The notes beneath the pieces are model-generated. The model worked only from the letters and a program-made list of their open reading frames with translations, searched no databases and was not told the DNA's origin. A program made the position numbers and the translations under genes. A DNA stretch of 64,000 nucleotides from Astropecten irregularis (Eukaryota > Echinodermata > Asteroidea > Paxillosida > Astropectinidae): positions 6,054,270 through 6,118,269 of the forward strand of contig OZ020265.1 in the NCBI GenBank assembly GCA_963971285.1. The letters are read 5' to 3'. This document shows positions 44,324-54,924 of the stretch, in pieces (within the stretch, counting starts at the first letter, position 1; each line of letters opens with the position of its first letter).

Positions 44324-44628
44324 TCAGGCTGGAGCATCAAGGGCCATGCTGTCACGGCTTTTATCCGCAGACAGAAAGAACCATGACAGAGGCGCAGAGC
44401 GGTCCCGTCTGAGCGACTCCATGGCTGACCTCGGCTCTCGGGTGATGTTGGGCTTAGGTGGTTGGGCCTTCTGCGGAATGGTGTCAACTCCTCTCCTGAT
44501 GGAATCAGCCGTCTCGGTGTCCAGAAACCTGATAGGTGACGACTCAACCTCCGAAACGACCTCCGTGACCGGGATGCGGCTTGGGGCTACGGTTAAGTTG
44601 AGTCCAGTTCTCAGCTGCAGAGAATGAC
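44324..44628 (-). CDS. Possible 3'-terminal exon of an unrecognised gene
   Basis: A strong acceptor (ATTCTTTCTTCCAG) opens a 100-codon frame from HSLQLRTGLN to SRDSMALDAPA, then TGA. The frame is non-repetitive and GC-rich and has a tail-like composition (Ser, Arg, Pro, Thr). I recognise no domain; it could be a disordered C-terminus. No AATAAA follows closely, and I could not find a matching upstream exon to the right, so the gene is unproven. Confidence 0.35.
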
Positions 44629-44849
44629 CTGGAAGAAAGAATATTAGAGCCCAGTTAGATTTGTTAACGTGAGGAATGCACTGGACCTGAGGTGGGTACA
44701 TGTACTTAGATTCAACCAGTTTGGCAAACTTGGACTGCCGGCGCAGAACGGAAAATATGTTGGTGTGGGTGACTTGATTGGCTATTCTGTTGGCATCTCC
44801 TGGAGCAAGAAGTGTCTTGATCCGGGCAGCCCTGCAATCCAGCCAAGTA

Positions 44850-44902
44850 GTAGTATGACGTCATGAGCTTTTCATAATGAATAGCTCATGACGTCATACT
44901 AC
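44850..44902. repeat. 53-nt near-perfect hairpin with two TGACGTCA sites
   Basis: Arms of 20 bp (GTAGTATGACGTCATGAGCT and its inverse) plus a 5-bp inner stem (TTCAT/ATGAA). Each arm holds the CRE/ATF palindrome TGACGTCA. Confidence 0.85.
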
Positions 44903-45278
44903 GGAGCCTTTTCATGAAATGTCTGCTGCCCCCATTGACGAAATTCAGACAGTTTCAATTTTGGGTTAGCTTGCGGGTTGAGCATGTGGAGAGAAAAATC
45001 ATCAAAAAGACTCTCTTTCTGTGTTCAGTGTGAGATAATTTTTTTTTTCTCATGTCAAGTAATTTAATGATTATAGTTCTAACAAATAAAGCGAGGTTTG
45101 TTGAGTGTTAAAGATCCTCTTTAAACTAGCCAATAACACGATGCAAGGCGCTCTGCTTGACACGTGCTAATTCCGCCCGCCCGACCCCATTTGCCATCCC
45201 ACTCCACCAGCTCAGCCCTTCCAAAGTACTTTCCAGAAAAGCACTGATAAGGAACAATGACACCCCACCCTTTCTCCA
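44903..45278. other. No gene supported
   Basis: 45126-45278 has a GC-rich minus-strand frame running into MITE-D. There are no splice borders to support it. Confidence 0.4.
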
Positions 45279-45367
45279 GGGCCCAATTTCATGGAATCCG
45301 TTATGACCTATTTTTGTGCTTACGGGCACTGCTGATACGCGTGAACGGATTCCGTGAAATTGGGCCC
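45279..45367. mobile_element. MITE-D deletion derivative (89 bp)
   Basis: GGGCCCAATTTCATGGAATCC and GGATTCCGTGAAATTGGGCCC ends with almost all the interior lost. It keeps TTTTTGTGCTTACGGGCACTG, as in 17319-17619. Confidence 0.85.
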
Positions 45368-46015
45368 TCGCCAATTGGCCCTCGGCCAATGTCACTGACA
45401 GCCCGGTGACAGCCCAGATGAGTGAGTGGTTTCATAACAGTGTTTTAATCCGCTCGCCTAGCCCCAAGTGGCTCTGATCCGACTGCAGAAAATCACCATC
45501 CCCTGCTGAAAGAAAAAAGCAAGACAGGCTCTCCAAAAAAGCTCTTTATCTACAAGAACGCATTGAATAGCTGTCGGCTCCGATCCGCGGATCACCCTTT
45601 GATGTTTTGGGCAGTGATATGACGTCGTCTGGCGTATCCAAATTGTTGGCTACACTGTGTCAACAAAGGCCTTGTCCGGAAGAAGGGGGCAGACAATAGA
45701 AAACATCTGGCAGTCCTGGACCGACCAAATGGCTGGTCTTTGTTTTGAAATACTTAGCTTGTCAATCTTCAAAAGGTCGTGGTTTCGCGCTCACTGACCC
45801 CAACTTGCTATTTTTTTTTCGCTTAGAGTTAGGAGGGCCTGACGCGTTTCAATCCTACCAGAATCATTATCGAAGGAATCTAGCCTTTGATAAAGATCCA
45901 GCTAGGATCGAAAAGTCCGTGCATTTTAAATAATTTACATGCTGGTCATTATTTTGACTGATGAGGAATTTGCAGCAGTTTATAACTTGCATTGCTATTT
46001 TTCTTCTAACTCCAC
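45368..46015. other. No gene supported
   Basis: Contains pyrimidine-AG and GT motifs on the minus strand (for example TTTTTCTTTCAG reversed near 45505-45516), but each adjoining frame closes quickly. Confidence 0.4.
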
Positions 46016-46255
46016 GGGCCAATTTCATTAAACTGTTAAGCACAAACATTTGCTTAGCACAAAAATGTCTCGCTCAGTAGAACAAACCACCATTGAAAAT
46101 TCCATTTGATATTCATGGTCAGCGAACAGCCGCCAAAGAACAATCACAAGTGATACACAACACATGGAAGTTTGGTTGTTAACCCTGTTTTTATTAAGAC
46201 AGAAATGTCATGCTTAGCAAATTTTTTTGGTTAAAAGTTTTATGAAATTGGCCCC
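46016..46255. mobile_element. MITE-C copy
   Basis: GGGCCAATTTCATTAAACTG at left, TATGAAATTGGCCCC at right, canonical interior. Confidence 0.85.
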
Positions 46256-46573
46256 ATGATCACGAAGCACTTGCGTTTCCAAAAGTAAAGGCCCGTAAGA
46301 AAAACAAACACTGCGATTAACTTAACCAGACAAATGTACACGGGTACCCGCTCGGACGGTCGGTTAATCGGATAAAAACGACAGCCTTAAAGTATCAGAC
46401 ATATCTTACTGACAGCGTCGAATTAAAAAAGTAACAATTCGTGCTCAATGGTATCAAAACAATTAGATATGTCAAGAAAACAAGAGCCAATTAAATTAAA
46501 TTCAATTCACATTTATTCATGTTCATTAAAAGCTTCATCATCAATAACAGGACATGACTGAGTGGAGTTGTTC

Positions 46574-46931
46574 TTAAAGGTTGTATCATACTTTGTTTTT
46601 TGTCAAAGAAATAGATTCATGGGCAAAAATATCAAGGAAGATACAGTGACAGTCATCTGTGACAATTTCAGTCCCATACGGTGCCCACTTTTTGAGAAAA
46701 CAGCGAAAAACGGCCACAGTATTTCTTAAATCTTTCCTCTTTTATTTTCGATCTTTAAAAGATCAACAATAATTTTGCTCATTGGTTTTACTCGTTTTCT
46801 GGATAAATACAGTATTTAAGCCAGAAAAAATTTAACCGTATGTTTCTACCACCACCATCTTTATACCCTGTCAGGTAAATCTGTGAAGATTTCTGTTTCT
46901 GTATGCTACCAAAGTATGATACTAAGTTTAA
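46574..46931 (+). mobile_element. MITE-A copy
   Basis: TTAAAGGTTGTATCATACTT to CCAAAGTATGATACTAAGTT-TAA. Its right TTAA is shared with the MITE-B copy that follows. Confidence 0.85.
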
Positions 46932-47302
46932 AGGGATGGTACAGAATTGGTAAGACAAAATACACTTCATGATCACAGATTCACATAGACTTACAAAGTA
47001 TAATGGTCATGATAGGAGAAAACATCACATGAAATGTTTTTGTCTGAAATGCCATATTCGTTGAGAAATAAATGAAACCATTTTCCGATTGGAATAAATC
47101 GCTTCGAAGCGTTTTATTCATTCGTTGAAAAGTGTACAGTTCTCTGTACACGGTTTTTCTCTATTTTCTCGTGACCCAGATGACTGATTGACCTCAAACT
47201 TCTACAGGTTTGTCAGTTAAGGTATTATGATGGATTACATAATGTGCTTCCACTGTCAGCAACGGTTTTGTCGCAAAAACCATTTCTGTACCATCCCTTT
47301 AA
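46928..47302 (+). mobile_element. MITE-B copy
   Basis: Inverted ends TTAAAGGGATGGTACAGAAT / TTTCTGTACCATCCC-TTTAA. The interior has CGCTTCGAAGCG and TCTATTTTCTCGTGACCCAG. Confidence 0.88.
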
Positions 47303-48049
47303 AATTGACTCAAGTAAAGCACAGGATCAAAGCTGAGATTATAAACACATTTACGGGTTTTTTTTCAAACAAGATGAACCTTTTTAAATGAGTCAGCAAT
47401 ATACATGTAATTTACCAATTCCAGTGAAAAAACATTCATTCATTTCAGAGCAATTAAGATCAGGATGCATTGATGAACTCACTATTATACCAGTGCCTTC
47501 ATGAACCTCTCACAATAACCTTTTAGGATGGTTATAGTCAACTTGAAAGCATGGACCTTAACAAAATTTGACTTCTCAACTGCGACCACATTTAAGGTCA
47601 AACTTAAGAAATTGATGGAGCAGACCTCAGGGAACATTTCTGTAGGTACTATGCGGCCTCAAATTGTGGTAGCACTTTTGTGTAATATCCCAAAAATTAT
47701 TGTAATATTTCCCCCCAAAAAATTAGAAAATCAAAAGAAAATTCAACAAATGAATTTAAGCTCTTGCTTCTGACTTATTTTTTTTAAAATTATTTCTCTG
47801 TGAATGGATTATGAATGATATAATCACATAATCATTCACCAAAATATAGTATCAGGGACTTTGGGGCAGAAAATACGACCACGCCCCTTTTGTTAGTTGC
47901 ATTGTGGGAAAGTTATTCTTGTTTTTTGTTGTTCCTCAAACGATATCACATTTTCTCAAACGTGATACCACAATAGGAAGCCACAAACTACCTAGCAAAG
48001 CTGTTAATGGTATAAACTTCCATTTTATGAAGTCAAACCTTGTTGAGCT
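47303..48049. other. No gene seen
   Basis: AT-rich; open frames lack splice borders. Confidence 0.5.
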
Positions 48050-48830
48050 AACTCCTTAATAAGAGGGTTTTCAGAACTTTGCTCCTTGACTATTACTATG
48101 ATCAAATATTATCCCTCTTACACTTCGAAATGTGGGTGATTGAGTTTTAGCTTGTTGAGCCTTGTTACATTATTTTTGTCATCTTTTTCCTTAACATGGA
48201 GCTATTATGATACCTTGTGCGCATAGAAAGGAGTTTAATTTTGTTTCAACTTAAGAGGCCAGATTTTGTTTAACTCCGAGTGTAAAACTGAAGCCATGGA
48301 GATTTTGTGACAATAGTTTTGCATGAATCTTTAAGACTGGGCTGTTTGATCAGACGATAAACTCGTGCATTTTGTTGATGCTGGAAACGTATCTTTCTTT
48401 GGCCATGAAAACTAGTTTTTAAGGAATTGTTTTAGTATTATTTGCCCCGTTTCTGCATTATTTCTAAAATATAAGGATTCCGTTTGACCGTTTCTTTCCT
48501 CCATGGTATCAGTTTGCATACATAATGGGTGTACTTGTACATTGCCTAACCAGGGAATAGAAACCATATGCTATGTGTTGCTCAATTGTTTACTAAAAGG
48601 ATTTGCATATCTAATGAGATCCGTAAGACTGTACAGTTTCCTTAAGATGATGATGTATTAATCCCATGTAATAAAGTTGAATACTTCTCTTAAAGTTGGT
48701 GTATTTTATACACAATGCATAGCCTATGGTTGTCAGCTTAAATTTAAGAAGATTTTGGAACCTGCTTGACTTCTTGATTTTTTTCTTTAGATGTAACAAG
48801 GTTGTTTAATAAGGAAAGGTTTGCGGAGAC
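48050..48830 (+). repeat. Long inverted duplication, left arm
   Basis: Runs from about TCCTTGACTATTAC through TTGAGTTTTAGCTTGTTGAG, AAGACTGGGCTGTTTGATC, GGATTTGCATATCTAATGAG and TAAATTTAAGAAGATT to TCTTTAGATGTAAC. All recur in inverse order and orientation in 49440-50950. No coding sequence. Confidence 0.85.
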
Positions 48831-48874
48831 ACCATGTATGATCTCTTTATAGATGTGTGGTTAATTTTAGTCAT

Positions 48875-49160
48875 TTAAAGGTAGTAGGCACTATCATACT
48901 TCGGTTTTTGAAAAAGAAATACAGATCAATGGGCAAAAATATCAAGCAAGATACAGTAACAGCTATCTGTGAAAATTTCAGTCCCATACGGTGCCCACTT
49001 TTTGAGAAAACAGTGAAAACGACCACAGTGGGTTTTTTTATTCAATCTTTTCTCTCTTTTTTTTGGTCATTAAAAGAAAAAAAAAAATTTTGGTTATTGG
49101 TTTTACTCTTTTCTGGATAAATACAGCATTTCAGACAGAAACATTTTAACAGTATGTGTA
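48875..49160 (+). mobile_element. MITE-A copy, right end lost
   Basis: TTAAAGGTAGTAGGCACTATC at left with the canonical interior. It stops after TTTTAACAGTATGTG. It lies at the centre of the inverted duplication. Confidence 0.8.
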
Positions 49161-49846
49161 CACAGGAAAGAAACACATGACTAAGAAATATCAGAAATGC
49201 AATTTGAACTTGACAGAAAAACGAGGAATTAAATTGCATTATTCAAACCTATACCATACTTTGTACAGTGTGTTTCACTTCAATTCAATAGCATAAGAAT
49301 GAAGTGCAACTAAAAAGAGAAAATCAGCTGATCCGAGGAAAAGTTGCATGCCTTTAAGAATTATGACAGTGACACTTAAAAGACAAATAAATTACAACAC
49401 AATTTTAGAAATGCAATGAAAAGGTAACTCATATGACCACTGTGAAATTAAAAAACCTTAACAAATCTTACATCTAAGAAACAAATCAAGACTTTGTAAG
49501 CATGTTCCGAACACTATACAACAAAATAAGGAATCTTCTTAAATTAAAAGGTGCATGTGGCTCCCACAGACTATATGCATTGAGTAATAAACTACTGCCA
49601 ACATGGGATTAAAGGGAGCATATAGGATTTGCAAGGCCTCCAAGAAAATGAGTTTGAGACATAAAAAGGACTTAATAGTTCGTAAACAGTGCAAACAGTC
49701 ACCATGAGAAATCTTGGTTCATCAGATGCTGGGGTTTCAAGGAAATCAAGATTTAGTGTCTTTTCCAAAGATCGTTCATTCGAACGATTTTTGGAAAAAA
49801 CATAAAGGACACCCTCACTTGAGTTGTTTTAGTTATCCCCTTTCAC

Positions 49847-50146
49847 TCAAGGTATGGAGATGGTGCTGGTAGAAACATACTGTTAAAAATATTTCCACCT
49901 GAAATGCTGTATTTATCCAGAAATTAATAAAACAAAGACCGAAAACAGTTTTGATCTCGGGGTAAGATCAAAACCATTCTTCATGTTTTATAAGAAAAAT
50001 TGAGTCGGGTTTTCGCTATTTTCTCGTGACTCAGATGTCAGATTGAGCTCAAATTTTCACAGGTTTATTATTTCATGTACATGTTTGATCAGACAGAGTA
50101 TGAGTGCTGTCCTGTGACCTTTACCAATCATTTATTGTACCTTTAA
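49847..50146 (-). mobile_element. MITE-A variant
   Basis: TATGGAGATGGTGCTGGTAG...CTGTATTTATCCAGAAATTA, then a variant right half (TTTTCTCGTGACTCAGATG, TTTATTGTACCTTTAA). The left TIR is lost. Confidence 0.75.
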
Positions 50147-50372
50147 TACCTCATAAACTTGAAGAAAACTGTACAGTCTTATGGAGCTAATTAGATATGC
50201 AAATCCCTTCAGTAAACAATTGAGCAACACACAGCACATGGTTCCTATTCCCAGGTATTGGCCATGTACACATACACACATACACAGTTACACTAAACTG
50301 AATCCTCCTTACAAGTTACAGTAATGCAGAAACACAGCAGGTCACATAATACTAAAACAATTCCTTGAAACT

Positions 50373-50614
50373 GGGGCCAACTGAATTTCACGGTGCTGCT
50401 TAGCACAAACATTTTGCTAAGCGTGACATGTGTGTCTTAATAAAAACAGGGTTAACAACCAAATGTCCACGTTTGTGCATCACTTGTTCTTTGGCTGTTG
50501 TTCACTAACCATGAATATCAAATGAAATTTGTAATGCCGGTTTGTTTTATTGGGCAAGACATTTTTGTGCTAAGCATTTTTTTTTTGTGCTGAGCAGCTC
50601 CATGAAATTGGCCC
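50373..50614. mobile_element. MITE-C copy inside the inverted duplication
   Basis: GGGGCCAACTGAATTTCACG and CTCCATGAAATTGGCCC ends. It is absent from the left arm, so it inserted after the duplication or was lost there. Confidence 0.83.
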
Positions 50615-50992
50615 TTGGTCTTCGTGGCCAAATCAAAATAAGTTTCAAGCATGCATCAACAAAATAAGTTTATGGTCTTAAACAGCCCAGTCATAAAAGA
50701 TTCATGCGAAAGAAATTGTCACAAATTATAGCTTTCACAAAAATGAAACAAAATTTGGCCTCTTTGAAACAAAATTAGACTCTAATTCTTTCTATACACA
50801 CAAGGTACCATTCAAGCTCCATAATTAACAATTAAGAACTTGTCAAGGAAAATTATAACAAAAATAATGTACATGTAACTTGGCTCAACAAGCTAAAACT
50901 CAATAGTAAATCCACATTTCTAATAAGTCAATAATCTAAGCGTGCAGGACCTTCTTATGGGAATAAGAAGTCAGAATCATACATTTAACTTC

Positions 50993-51437
50993 TAAAAGGT
51001 AATTTCATACTTTGGTTTTATTTGTCAAAGAAATGTAGTTATTTATTAGCAAAAATATCAAGAAAGTTACAGTAACAGTCATCTATATCTATGAAATTCC
51101 CAGTCCCATACCGCACGGTGCCCACTTTTGAGAAAACAATGAAAAAATACACGGTATTTTAAAATCTATTCACAGGATTTTTGATCTTCCGAATTAGATC
51201 AAAACTGGTTTTGGGTCAATTGGTTTTACCATAGATATAGGCTAGGTCTATGGTTTTTACTCTTTTCTTGATAAACACAGCGTTTCAGGCAGACACATTT
51301 TAACGGTATATGTTTCTACCTTCCTACCTCCATGCAAGCATGGTGGTTTCTACCATCACCATATCTTTATACCCTGTAAGTTGATAGGTAAATCTGTGAA
51401 GATTTCTGTTTCGGTATGCTACCAAAGTATGATACAA
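50993..51437 (+). mobile_element. MITE-A copy with internal insertion
   Basis: AAAAGGTAATTTCATACTTT at left, CCAAAGTATGATACAACC at right. Duplicated TTTTAC(C/T) and TTTCTACC segments near 51225-51350 explain the extra length. Confidence 0.75.
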
Positions 51438-51755
51438 CCAAGAATCTCAAAAATACATTCTCATTGTACATGTATAAACTGACGAGAGAGAAAAACGATG
51501 AAAACTCACCAGTTTTGTTTGAGCAGAACTTCACACAGAAAAGCAGTCTTCAGTTGTCCAGTATTTGCACGTGTGAGCTGTCAAACGTCAACTACACTGT
51601 ATACAAATGGTCGCCTACAGCCGGCCTCAGGTATCCGTCATGTGGTCAATAGATTGACAATAACAAGCAGACTGGTGCTTAAACACTTAACCATGGCCTT
51701 GGTCAAACTAAGTCAGGGTGCCCTACCCATCGAGATTTTTCTTAGATAATCAAAT
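51438..51755. other. No gene supported
   Basis: An 83-codon plus frame at 51498-51749 has no acceptor or domain. I treat it as chance. Confidence 0.45.
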
Positions 51756-51997
51756 TTAAAGGTACTGTAGGACCCTATACAGGATTGTTAAACCCAAACA
51801 GAAATGTTCACAGACTGTTCACCTATAACTTTCAGGGTATGAAGATGGTGCTCTAGAAGAAACAAGTTCAAATATTTCAGGCTGAAATGGTGTATTTATC
51901 CAGAAAGGTTTATTATTTCATGCATTATTGGATCAGACAAAGTGTGGGTGCTGTTCTGTGACCTTTAACAAATATCATTGGCCTATTGTACCTTTAA
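51756..51997 (-). mobile_element. MITE-A variant, internally deleted
   Basis: TTAAAGGTACTGTAGGACCC to CCTATTGTACCTTTAA. It is 242 bp, so roughly one third of the interior is missing. Confidence 0.75.
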
Positions 51998-52013
51998 TAT
52001 AATCATGAGTTTC

Positions 52014-52380
52014 TTAAAGGTAGTATCATACTAATTGGTAAGAAACCAAAACAGAAATGTTCACAGATTTACCTATAACTTACAGGGTATGAAGATGGTG
52101 GTGGTAGAAACATACGGTTAAACTTTTTCCACCTGAAATGGTGTATTTATCCAGAAATTAGTAACACAACGACCGAAAATCTTTTTGATCTTTTAAAAGA
52201 TCAAAAATAAAAGAGAAAAGACTTAAGAAATACTGTGGTTGTTTTCACTGTTTTTCTCAAAAAGTGGGCACCGTATGGGACTGACATTTTCACTGATGAC
52301 TGTTACTGTATCTGTCTTGCTATTTTTGCCCATGAATCTGTATTTCTTTGACAAAAACCAAAGTATGATACTACCTTTAA
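52014..52380 (-). mobile_element. MITE-A copy, intact
   Basis: TTAAAGGTAGTATCATACTA to AAGTATGATACTACCTTTAA, 367 bp: the best full-length example in the window. Confidence 0.92.
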
Positions 52381-52739
52381 CAATACCTTTTCTTTCTTTC
52401 CTATGTTTTCTCTTAGACTAGATTCTTTTATACGGTCAACCAACAATGTGTGCGCACTGTACGTGTTGGTTAAGGGTTTTGGTCTTTATCTTTCGACGAA
52501 TTAGTTGTTCTTTCAAATTGTTATTTTCATCCTGTTTTCTTTTCTAAATACTTGTACACAAACAAATCCGTTTTTGTGGAACCTAAATTTCTTCTCTCCG
52601 AGTCCCAAATCTATTTAATATTTTTGCAACTTATGAGATATTTTAACGGTATGTTGAACTGAATTGAATGTAATGTTACTTTATGTACATTATATAACTT
52701 TAATACAGTTACATTATTTTACTACCCTTAGGCCAATGA

Positions 52740-53390
52740 GGTACAATTCAGGATTGGTATAACAGCAAACAGAAATGTTCACGGATTTACTACGTATAAC
52801 TTTCAGGGTATGATGATGGTACTGGTAGAAACATATACCGTTAACTTTATTTCCGCTGAATCCAGAAATGAGTAAAACAAAGACCGAAAAGAGATTTGAT
52901 CTCGAGGTAAAATTTAAAATCATCCTTTATGTTTTATTAGAAATATTGAGTCATGCAGTTTTTCGCTATTTTCTCGTGACTCAGATGTCCGATTGAGCTC
53001 AAATTTTCACTGGTGTGTTATTTTATGTGCATGTTGGATTAAACATAGACTAGCAGGCTAGTCGTTGTAAGTCGTTTTGATCGTATCTTCTTTCACGCAA
53101 CTCTCGCGAAACCGCGCGAGACTCATGGCTACGGTGAGAGTTCGTTCTCTCGGTGCGGGACCACTCGAATACAACGACTAGACAAACAAGATTTCACTTT
53201 GAGTGGTCCCGCGCCGAGAGCCAAAGCCATGAGTCTCGCGAGAAAGTAGAGCGGTTTCACGAGAGTAGCATGAAAGAAGAGACGATCAACGCGACTTACA
53301 ACGACTAGCCTGCTAGTCTAGATTAGACAAAGTGTAACCACTGTTCTGTTAAGTTCTGTGACCTTTACCAATCATGTATTATACCTTTAA
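52740..53390 (-). mobile_element. MITE-A variant split by a MULE-like element
   Basis: The body at 52740-53045 resumes at 53321 and ends TGTATTATACCTTTAA at 53390. The left end is eroded. Confidence 0.75.
53046..53320. mobile_element. MULE-like foldback element, copy 1
   Basis: A 275-bp near-palindrome starting TAGACTAGCAGGCTAGTCGT and ending in its inverse, flanked by GATTAAACA (53037-53045) and GATTAGACA (53321-53329), a 9-bp duplication with one mismatch. Long inverted arms plus a 9-bp duplication point to Mutator-like elements. Confidence 0.85.
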
Positions 53391-53677
53391 AGTTTAAACA
53401 TAATAAGTGTAAGTGCTATGATCAAAACGCGTCAGGCACTCCTAACTCCTTACTAATAAAAACACTATACTAAATCCTAATTATATTTATAATATGATAA
53501 CAATTATAATCGTGGCTTTGAGTATCACCAGTTCTACTCCATGCCACACTACGTACGAAATCCGATACATGCATGCATGCAAATTTTATGTAACACGGCA
53601 CATCAGCCAATCAGATCTGTTTTGAGAAACTTTCTATCTGGGTCGTGACGGAGGATGTTGATTGGTCAATTCCGACC

Positions 53678-53797
53678 GGGCATGTTTGTTTAATGCAGGG
53701 GATCACGGATTCCACTGATCCGGATCCCATTTTAGCGTACCCTGCATAGGACGTGGATCCGCAATTTTGGGATCCCGTGCATTAAACAAACAGGCCC
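53678..53797. mobile_element. MITE-J, 120 bp
   Basis: GGGCATGTTTGTTTAATGCA / GTGCATTAAACAAACAGGCCC ends, with GGATCC-containing inner repeats. It sits about 150 bp past the C1q stop codon. Confidence 0.8.
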
Positions 53798-53942
53798 TGG
53801 GTGATTGACGCACACACCATACGGTACGATAGTAGATGCTCCCTGATTGGTCAAAACGTAGAGAGCTCAGTGCTGAGTTGGCTTGCATAATGATCAGGAA
53901 ATCTGATTGCTGTACGGCGAGTGCGTCTATCACACAGACGAG

Positions 53943-53948
53943 TTTATT
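53943..53948 (-). terminator. Candidate poly(A) signal overlapping the C1q stop codon
   Basis: AATAAA reads across the TAA stop on the minus strand (TAATAAA). If used, the 3' untranslated region would be about 15-30 nt. A more distal signal is possible. Confidence 0.4.
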
Positions 53949-54924
53949 ATTGGCGTAACTCTGCGATGAGAAAAGCACAGAATTGAGGCAATTTGCCTGT
54001 ACCACCAGCTATGCCATCACAATACTTAAAACACGTGACCATGACCCTATCCCCAACCTCCAACAAGATGACAGCTGAAGCGCTGGACTGATGCTGATAG
54101 TTACTATCGCTATCATGGACGGTCAACACAAACTCTTCGTTCTTCATTACCCTTGCTAAAGGCGTCCATCCCTTTCTATTGTAGATGCTGAGTGAGAGGA
54201 AATAGACCCCATTGACCGGGGCAGTAAACACTCCAGATTCAGAATCATAACCTCCTCCAATATTTGTGGCTGTGGAATCAAAGACTATGACGTCTCCCAG
54301 ACGAAGTGATGATGGTGGGGCGTGGCTCATGTATGTGCTGAAGGCCACGATGGTACTGCTTGGCTGTGGTTCGCCATTCTGTCCTGGGAGTCCTGGATTT
54401 CCTGCCCGTCCGTGTTCACCTTTGTCTCCCTTAGGGCCGGTTGGTCCAATCTTCCCAGGCTGACCTATACCTCCTTGCTCGCCTCGGTCTCCCTTCAGTC
54501 CGGGTAATCCATGCCCCGGATCTCCTTTCGGTCCTGCTGCTCCGTTTCGTCCAGGCATTCCGGATGCACCATTTGTTCCGGGTATTCCGGTTGGTCCAAT
54601 CTTCCCAGGCTGACCTCTCCCCCCTTGCTCGCCTTGCTCACCTCGGTCTCCTTTCTCCCCGCTGCTACCGATGTCTCCCTTCAGTCCGGGTAATCCATGC
54701 CCCGGATCTCCTTTCGGTCCTGTTGCTCCGTTTCGTCCAGGCATTCCGGATGCACCATTTGTTCCGGGTGTTCCGGCTGCTCCGTTTGTTCCGGGTATAC
54801 CAGGAACACCCGGCTGGCCCTGGCAGCAGCCGCAAGATCCCTTGCTTGGCAAAGGTGAGCTTTCGGGACGAGAATGTCCAGCGCACAGACCGGTCATGAC
54901 GAATAGAATCATAACGCAGATTCC
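53947..54924 (-). CDS. Collagen-C1q gene, exon 2
   Basis: Acceptor GGTACTTGCAG, then GGAATCTGCGTTATG in phase 0. It runs to TAA at 53947-53949 and encodes 325 residues: rest of the signal peptide, cysteine cluster, collagen repeats and the whole C1q domain in one exon. Confidence 0.93.
   Translation of the reverse strand, partial: GICVMILFVMTGLCAGHSRPESSPLPSKGSCGCCQGQPGVPGIPGTNGAAGTPGTNGASGMPGRNGATGPKGDPGHGLPGLKGDIGSSGEKGDRGEQGEQGGRGQPGKIGPTGIPGTNGASGMPGRNGAAGPKGDPGHGLPGLKGDRGEQGGIGQPGKIGPTGPKGDKGEHGRAGNPGLPGQNGEPQPSSTIVAFSTYMSHAPPSSLRLGDVIVFDSTATNIGGGYDSESGVFTAPVNGVYFLSLSIYNRKGWTPLARVMKNEEFVLTVHDSDSNYQHQSSASAVILLEVGDRVMVTCFKYCDGIAGGTGKLPQFCAFLIAELRQ

Larger units (their letters stand above)
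49440..50950 (-). repeat. Long inverted duplication, right arm (with insertions)
   Basis: Reverse counterpart of 48050-48830, expanded by MITE insertions at 49847-50146 and 50373-50614. Marker matches: CTTACATCTAAGAAACAAATC, CATATGCATTG, CTAATTAGATATGCAAATCC, AAACAGCCCAGTC, CTCAACAAGCTAAAACTCAA. Confidence 0.83.
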
